NCBI GenBank assembly: GCA_020809705.1
Contig: CP085831.1
Coordinates: 4,154,001 to 4,218,000, forward strand
Direction of reading: 5' to 3'
DNA: 64,000 nt
Source of the DNA: Calonectria ilicicola
Taxonomy: Eukaryota; Ascomycota; Sordariomycetes; Hypocreales; Nectriaceae
The translations under genes were made by a program, and so were the position numbers. The number at the start of each line of letters is the position of its first letter. Position 1 is the first letter of the stretch. Positions 56,821 through 64,000 of this stretch are shown in pieces. The notes beneath the pieces were generated by a model. The model did no database searches, was not told where the DNA came from, and saw nothing but the letters and a program-made list of their open reading frames with translations.

Positions 56821-57671
56821 GCGCTCCCTACTATCCGTCAGCCTCCATGTCCTGCCTCACAGTCTTGGGTTCTGCGTTTGGGAATTACGATGCGCCGCAG
56901 TCTCTGACAACCCTGCGTTGGTCTCCTGTCATGTTGGCCACGGCCATGGTGAAGAGGTACCTTGAAGTGTGCTGCGGTTTACCGCCGCCGAAGCAAGACC
57001 CAACCGGTGGCCAGATTGTCTTAAATACTTACCCTTTCGGTGGTATTTCTTTCTGCTTTTTTGTTCGGCGACTTTTCCATCTCCTGAGTGGGCAGGCCTT
57101 CACCCATGTAGAGAAATCGCCGACGATGGAATCAAATCACCATCCAAAGTATCTTGGCGAGTGCCGAATGGAATGCAAATTGGACACAATGAAAACATGG
57201 CTTCTACAGCCCTCCGCGTATAACATCAGCCGCGGACTAACAGCAAGAATCAGAAATAGACGTAGTTGAAAAACAAAAGAAATACTTTATTAGTATGAGG
57301 GGCGCTCCTGTGGATCAGCATACGCCATCTTGCCCCTCTTTTCATGTCATGGGGATTTTATGTATTCAAATATTGATATATCAGATGGTTATCTATCAAA
57401 CTACATATTTAACTCATGGTTACTGCGCAGCCACGCGAGGTCTCAATTCAAAAGTAAAAGATCAAGCAATTGGAGTAATAAGACATGCTGCTATGATTGC
57501 AGCTCTACCAAGTGTGACTAGCCTGAACTATAACATCCATAACTGAAGTTGAGTAGTTCTCGATTACGGTAAAATTGTTCTAAAACTCCCGGACTGCAGG
57601 TAATCTGATCTTCCGCTTCTTGAAAAACACCCTGAATTATTCGTGGTGTCAAATATGAGAACAACCGTCCC
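56821..57671. other. Intergenic, 0.85 kb
   Basis: This lies between the acyltransferase start and the PKS-NRPS stop, both minus strand, so it should contain the acyltransferase promoter and the PKS-NRPS 3' UTR. Plus-strand frames here (56,847-57,269 and others) have no recognisable content. Confidence 0.4.
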
Positions 57672-60600
57672 TCACCGTCGAGACTGGAGCGCCTGGGTTC
57701 CGTCACTGCCCCCAACTGTCGCTTCCTGTGACGTCAAAAGATAGTTGAAACCAAGAGCCTTGATACGCCCAAACCACTGGAGAATAGGCACAGACTCAAG
57801 CCCGGTTTTATTTCCTTTACGGAGTTCGACATGCGCGTTTAGCTCGTCGGTATGGATGGCGAGGGGGCTTTCGTAGTGGACAAACCGGGTGCCAGCCGTC
57901 ATGTCAGTAGGAGTCGTCTCCGTGACCGACTCGGCGAGCGCCTGGGCTATCTGCTCGGTGGGAATCAGGTCAACCCGGCCTTTCCAGACGCTCGTGTCCG
58001 GCGTTGAGCCCGACGCATCGACAAAGCTGAGAAAGGCATCTAGCAAGCTCTGCTTCTGTAAAGACTCCTGCCGGGGATGAGAAGCAGGAAGAAGTCTGTA
58101 GACGCACGAAGGGACACCTAGGTCTTCGGCAGAGCGCTCAAGGATGCGCTCGCCGGCCCATTTGGACGCCGCGTAGCCACCACTGCCGTCTCTGGGGGGG
58201 ATGTGGGCAGACGCAGATCCAGCATCTAACCAGCTGGCAGCCTCATTGGGAGGGAGTACCCCAACCGTCGAGATGTAGTGAATGGGTACCCGACGAGGAG
58301 TAGCGAGTTTAACAAGCTCCTTGACTGGGTAGACGTTGCTGGGACGGAGAACGTGGTAGTTGTCCCAGAACGAGCGGAGGGCACCCATATGTAGGACTAC
58401 ATCGACCTTGGAGGCTAGCTCACGGAACTCGTCTGCACCAAGCCCGAGCAGCGGTAGAGAAAGATCGCCAAAGTGGTAGACTACCTTTGGCGCCGTGAAC
58501 GGAGTGCTCTCGCGGGGCCTGTCTCTCACCGCAATGCAGTGGATCATGCCGACGTCGGGCCGGGCTGCTAGCTGTGGGATCAGGTATTTTCCAAGGAAGC
58601 CAGTTGCACCAGTGACCAAGATGGATTTTGGCTCTCCTTCGTTCTTCGTCTTCACGGGAGCATCGCCGAGGAGGCTAGGAATTGACGGCGGCGCCGTCTC
58701 CTCCTCCCAGTCAATGAGGTCGACGCTGTCGCCGTCTTCAACGGCCTGCGCCATCTTTCCCAGCGTGTTGAAACCCAGTATCTTGAAGAGAGGGATAGCA
58801 ACGTGGAAGACCTGGCGTATGCGAGCCTGGAGGCGGATAGCAAGGAGAGAGTTGCCGCCGATGAGGAAGAAATTCGTCTCTGGATTCAGCTCGAAACGGA
58901 ACTTGTCCACATTCTTGCCCAACACGTCTCGCCATACCCGTGTCAGCTGCAGCATGGTTTCCGTCATCTCGGTCGTCTCTCCGGCCCCAGCTACCCGCTC
59001 GGGAAGCGGCAGCAACTGGACGGCTTTCCGGTCTACCTTGGAATGGCCGCTGAGGGGAAACTGGTCGATCGGGATGGCCACAACGGGCACCATGTACTGA
59101 GGCACAGGCAGTCGGCTCAGCAGGGCCTGTAGAAAGGCATCTGTATCCGAGATGGTGTGGTGCGGCGCAAAGACAACGTGGGCGACTAGGAAAGCCGGGT
59201 CACCCTCGCGGAGCGTCACGATGGCCTCTCTCAGCGCACCGCCTGCGGCCGAGATGATGTTGCTTTCGATGTCGCTCAGCTCGATCCGAAGCCCACGGAT
59301 CTTAACCTGGGAGTCACCAGCCGCGCGGCTGCGAAAGACCATGGCGCCGTCTTCGCGCAGGTGGCCGATATCTCCGGTGCGGTACATGGCCGTCCAGCCT
59401 CGGGTGGCGTCCTCCTTCGTTGCAAATGGGTTGCGGACAAAGTGCTTGCTGGTTAGTTCCTCGTTGTTGAGATATCCGAGGGACACGCCGGCGCCGCCTA
59501 TGCAGATCTCGCCTGGCATGCCAACGGGCATCGGCCGCAGTTGCTCGTCCACAACGTACGTGTAGTAGTTGGGCAGAGAGTAGCCGCACGGAATCCGGCC
59601 CACGTCCTCGACCGCTTGGGTCTCGCGGTAAGGGATCTCCATTTTGTGCGAAGAGATGGATATCTCGGTAGGGCCGTATGAGTTGAAGAAACGCAACTGC
59701 GGCAGACCGAGGGTAGCAAATTCCTGCGTCACCATGCTTGTCAGAGGCTCGCCGCCCCCGAAAGCAAAGTGCCAGCTAGACGCCTGCCGAAGCACATCTC
59801 CTCCATACCGGATCCATAGCGAGTACTCGGACGGCGTCGCCTTGGTGTATGTGATGGCGTGCTGTTGGATGATGGTGGTAATCTCGACGGGGTCGCCACG
59901 CTTCTCAGCTGGAACGATATACACAGTGCCGCCATTGACGAGCCCCGTATACATCTGGTCCGAAGAATGGTTAAAGGTAAAGGCACTCTGTTGCAAGACG
60001 CGCTCGGCCCCTAGACCCCACGTCCTTGTGTATCCCTCAATCTCGTTGCGGAGGCCCATGTGGGTAACCATGATTCCCTTGGGCGTACCGGTCGAGCCAC
60101 TGGTGTATAGAATGGCGGCTGGCGAGTCCTTGGATGCACGGTTTGCGATACGAGCCGAGGCAGCCACAGGCAGATCCGACACGTTGATGATGCTGGCATG
60201 TGCCGCCTCGAGTTGCGGCGCATCCTCAATTGTAGTGTAGTCGGCGAGGACGGCTCTCGGCTCGCAGTCCTTTGCAACGGCAGAGAGACGGGTCAGGGGA
60301 TTGCGAAGGTCCAATGGCACGTAGACGGCGCCAATACGCATGATGGCGAGCATAGAACACGTCCAGTCCGTCGCAGGCTGCTGGTATACGAGGACGCGAG
60401 AGCCAGGACCAGTGCCGGCCGCCAACAATGCTTCGGCAATGGCCTCGACACGATTTGCCATATCCGAGTACGTGAGAACGTTGCCTGTGCCATCCATGAG
60501 AGCTACGCAGTCGTGCTTCTCGTGAGCGATATCGTCGATACGGTGCGGCAGTGTTTCAGGCCAGTCCGAGGTCAAAGCAGGGCCTGAATCGTTGATAGTT

Positions 60601-63600
60601 AGCCATCGTCATTACGGAACACGATACTGGATGAGACTCACCGCGGCCGATCTGGACGGCTTGGGCGAGCTGCTTCTCGCTGAACTGTGGAGAAGCGTGC
60701 AGAGAAAGCGACGCATCGCGTGTGACGACGTCGAGGAGGTGGATGTAGGTGTCTAGCAGTAAGCCCGCTGCTGTCAAATCGTACAGGCCTTTCTGCACTC
60801 GAAACATGACCATGGTGTCGTTGGAATCCCCCTCGATGACATCCAAAGTCACATCGTATGCCGTCCTACCGGGATGGACGTCTTGAAATTCGAGCTGGCA
60901 GTTGCCCCACGGTCTCCGCTCCTGAACTCCCTGACGGTAATCGAGAAAGGCTTGGAAGAATGGGCTGTGCAAAGAGGAGCGGGCGATATTCAACTTGGTC
61001 AACAGAACGTCGAACGGCAAACGTGAGCTCTCAAGCGCGCCGTACGACGTGTTGCGCGCCTCGACGATGGCGTCGGCAAAGGTTTGGTCTGGCTGGCGGC
61101 GGAACCGCAGCGTGAGAAGATTCAAAAAGAAGCCGATGCTATTGCCCACGTCGCCATCGTTTCGAGCGGCGTCGGCAATGCCAATGGTCAAGTCTTTGGT
61201 GTTGGCCCCGGCGAAGCAGAACAACAGCGTCTTGAAGGCAGCCAGGTGAAGATGGAAAGGTGTGCATCGCTCCGCCTTGGACAGTGACTTGACTCGAGCC
61301 ACTAGGTCTGGCTCGAGATGGCATACCACCTGATGAGAGTCGAAGCCGTTCATGGCGATCCTAGAGCTGGTACGGGCCATGGGGAACAGCGGCAGAACAG
61401 GAGGCTGTTCGCCAGCAGGAAATACGGCCTGCCAATATCTGAGCTCTTCCTCCATCTCACCTTTCTCGAGGGCCAGTCTCTGAGATGCCGAGAACTCGGG
61501 ATACTGCCGAGGCGGCGCTCCGAGGGATTGGCCATTGTAAGCTTTCTCCAAGTCGGAGAGGAACACGTTGAAACTGGCGCCGTCCATGACGATGTGATGG
61601 TACGAAATCAAGAGGTGATGGCGAGACGACGACAGCTCTAGGAGAACCAACCTCATGACATCGCCACCCTCGAGATCGAATACTTGCCGCGTTAGGTGTG
61701 CGTATTCCACGGCCACTTCGTCTTCAGCCGTGATCTTCTTGCGCTCCAGCCGCAGTAAAGAAGTGGGCAAGATTTTCTGATACGCCTCGCTGGCGTCACC
61801 TTCATCCTCGACGAAGCACGTTCTCAGCGCTTCGTGCCTGCTGGTGACGATGCGGATGGCTCTCTCGAGGTCGCCGACGCGCAGGTTGCCCGTCAACCCG
61901 AGACAGAAATTCACGTTTGCCGTTGTTGGATCTTCGAGCATGTGGCGCAAGAACCAGAACCGCGACTGGGGAAGCGAGATGCGTTCGGATTTTAGAAACT
62001 TTCTGGGAGGTCCTTGGCGTAATGGTGTTGTTGATGCCGTCAATGGGCCTGGACTGGAACGTGATTCCACCCTCGAGGAGTCAGGGCTGTCGGCGGATGA
62101 GGAATTGGTCTCGGAAGTGGCAATCGGGACCTGTTCTTGAGATAAAGTCAGAGCTTGGGCAGTAACCTTGGCTTCATCTCGCTGGTTGTCGGATCCCAAT
62201 GTGAACTCCTCGGGGAGTTTCTCCAGCGCCCTCTGACATATCTCGGCCAAGGAAGCACCGCCGACAATCTTCAGGACGGGAATGTCCACCTTCAAGGCTT
62301 TCAAGAACCACAGTCGCAACTCTACGGCAACCAGGGAGTCAATACCAAGCTCCAAGAGAGGAGCGCTTGGCTCGATTTCCTGATCTGCCAATTGCAGCAC
62401 AACGCGAAGCTCTGCTGTAAAGGAGTCTGCGTGGGGTTAGCAATGAGCCTCCAACTTGTAAGCAATTTTACACGTACCTTGCAGAATGTCGAAAGCCTCC
62501 TCCTTGCTCGATGCAGCTGAAAGCCTCTGACCAACGGGAAGCATTGCCTGTTTACCCTGTCCATCAGGGCCAGATGCGTTGTTCTTGCTCTCAATGATAA
62601 TGTGCGAGAAGAAAGGGTTGCTGAACCACGGCCCTCGGAGGGCTTCGTCGTCGCCGATGAGACGGAACCCGGTCGTCACAACAGCGTTCGGGATCCCTTC
62701 GCGGTCTTGATTCCGCTGGAACCCGGCCAGGATTGTCTCTCCAATTACATGGCGCAGGTCCGTCTCCGAGACAGGCGGTAGCCCAAGCTTCTTCACGAGT
62801 TGTTCCAAGACAACCTGGCCTGCCCCCTCGACATGCCCTATGCCCGTCACGCGGCCGAGATCAATGGCAGAGGCAGCCAAACCCCGTCTGCGTCTTTGCC
62901 TAGCCAGACCACCGAGGAATCCATTGGCCGCGGCGTAGTTGGACTGGCCGGGGTTGCCCAAAACGCAGACTGCCGATGAGAAGAGGACGAAAAAGTCAAG
63001 GTCGTCGTCGTGGAACACGTCATCAAGATTTTGCGAGCCCGTAACCTTGGCTCCAAGGACTTTCCGCATCGACTCACCCGGCATGCTCGCGAAAAGTTGA
63101 TCGTCGAAGATGACTGCTCCGTTGGCAACGCCGGCGATCGGGGGACACGTCTCTCTAATGTCTTTCACGACGCGCTCTAGACCTTCTCTGTCAAGTACAT
63201 CCAACGCCATAACCTTGACGGTAGCTCCGCTGCCATGGAAAGACTCCAGCCATCTCTGGTCAACCTGGGGGCGACGACTTGTCAAGCATACATACCCTGC
63301 GCCATTCGAGACCATCCAATCACACAGAGACTGTCCAATCTGGCCGCTCAGACCCACGAGGAGGTAAGTTTTGTCTTTGGAGAAGAATGGCTTGCAGTCC
63401 AGAGGATGCGTTGAGACTTCGACAAGCTCATCTAGGGGCCAATGAATGGCACTCGTTGCATGCTCAAGACTCAGCGTACGCATCTGGCCAAGCGTATTCA
63501 CTAGACCCTGGAGTTCTACCCCGGGCAGGAGGCGCATGCGGGAAACAGCATCCTCGAGTCGACTCACAAGACCCTCCTGGTCACGCACCAGGCCTGTAGG

Positions 63601-64000
63601 CGAAGCCTCGCGTCGGAAGTGGGCCAATTGGTCGATATATGTGCAACTTGACGGCAAGGCCTGAGCAATACGGCGCCCAAGGGTTGTTCCAGTGGTCAAG
63701 TCAAGAAAGAAGGTAGGTTTCGCCAGGCGAAGGATCTTCCGCATAACGTTGATGGGGGCTCGGGGTTCCAGCGGAATCCAGGACGGGTCTCGTTGTTGGT
63801 CCTGGCTATTGCATGTAAACGTGACGTGAACGTCTTTCGCGGCTGCTTGACGGACCAATGCAACAGCAAGCGAGCCATCTTTACCAGAACAGTGAACCAG
63901 GATGCGGCTGCCCGTCGGTAGCTGAAGTACTGACTCGGCCACGATCTCGCTCGCAACAGCGACCAGCATGCCGTCGACATCATCAGTCGACGGCAACTCG
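57672..64000 (-). CDS. PKS-NRPS hybrid synthetase, 3' part: KR-ACP-C-A-T-R (5' end outside window)
   Basis: Three exons are visible: 64000 (open) to 62478, 62414-60642, and 60583-57672. Introns of 63 and 58 nt (GTACGT, GTGAGT donors) keep frame. About 2,068 residues are present. In order: ketoreductase with [14 protein letters not shown] and QSNYAA; ACP with [11 protein letters not shown]; condensation domain with SYHHIVMDG; adenylation domain with [28 protein letters not shown] and GHSKVDRK; thiolation domain with LIGGNSLLA; and a terminal reductase with [12 protein letters not shown] and [11 protein letters not shown]. The reductase keeps the YxxxK pair and the NADPH loop, so reductive release to an aldehyde is expected rather than Dieckmann cyclisation. 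KS, AT, DH and MT lie beyond the edge. Third-position GC is clearly higher than in the left-hand PKS. The amino acid activated cannot be told by eye. Confidence 0.93.

Noticed and set aside
58495..59132. Plus-strand frames opposite the PKS-NRPS adenylation and reductase regions
   Set aside because: Antisense shadows of a continuous minus-strand coding region with clear catalytic motifs.

Overview
This window is nuclear DNA from a filamentous ascomycete (Pezizomycotina). The evidence is short 50-100 nt GT-AG introns, fungal gene families (highly reducing PKS, PKS-NRPS, fungal Zn-cluster regulator, F-box/ankyrin protein), a eukaryotic tRNA-Val(AAC), and an 18 kb AT-rich block of retrotransposon relics whose decay looks like repeat-induced point mutation (RIP). 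A hypocrealean or other sordariomycete fits, but the species cannot be named from sequence alone.

Layout. (1) 1-28 kb, moderate GC: the 3' end of a zinc-type alcohol dehydrogenase, an FAD monooxygenase, an F-box/ankyrin protein, a FucP-like MFS transporter, a benzoate-hydroxylase-like P450, a Zn-cluster transcription factor, a 17-exon highly reducing PKS of 2,536 aa (KS-AT-DH-cMT-ER-KR-ACP) and a LaeA-type methyltransferase. This has the composition of a polyketide biosynthetic cluster. A decayed PI-PLC pseudogene lies between regulator and PKS. (2) 28-31.7 kb: gene-poor DNA with a small inverted-repeat element and a tRNA-Val. (3) 31.7-49.7 kb: AT-rich isochore holding two direct copies of a Ty3/Gypsy element, a Pogo/Fot1 transposon relic, a TA-flanked MITE-like element, a second Gypsy element with 212-bp LTRs on the minus strand, and three copies of an ~830-bp element. 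Two of these copies have 13-14 bp target-site duplications, and their 3' tails are 19-bp tandem repeats. Several insertions are nested. (4) 49.7-64 kb, visibly more GC-rich in the last 9 kb: an amidohydrolase bracketed by diverged direct repeats, a P450 lacking its N-terminus, an alcohol-acetyltransferase-like acyltransferase, and the 3' two-thirds of a PKS-NRPS hybrid (KR-ACP-C-A-T-R) that runs off the right edge.

How the genes may work together. On the left, the PKS would build a methylated reduced chain. The P450, FAD monooxygenase and methyltransferase could tailor it, the MFS protein export it, and the Zn-cluster protein regulate it. On the right, the PKS-NRPS would condense a polyketide with one amino acid and release it through an intact reductase domain as an aldehyde. 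The acyltransferase and P450 are natural tailoring candidates. Pathway membership is inference from proximity. Whether the two loci share a pathway cannot be decided here; the AT-rich block and the compositional shift argue for two separate clusters.

Gene models were built by hand from reading frames, splice signals and phase. Exon coordinates are given in the entries.
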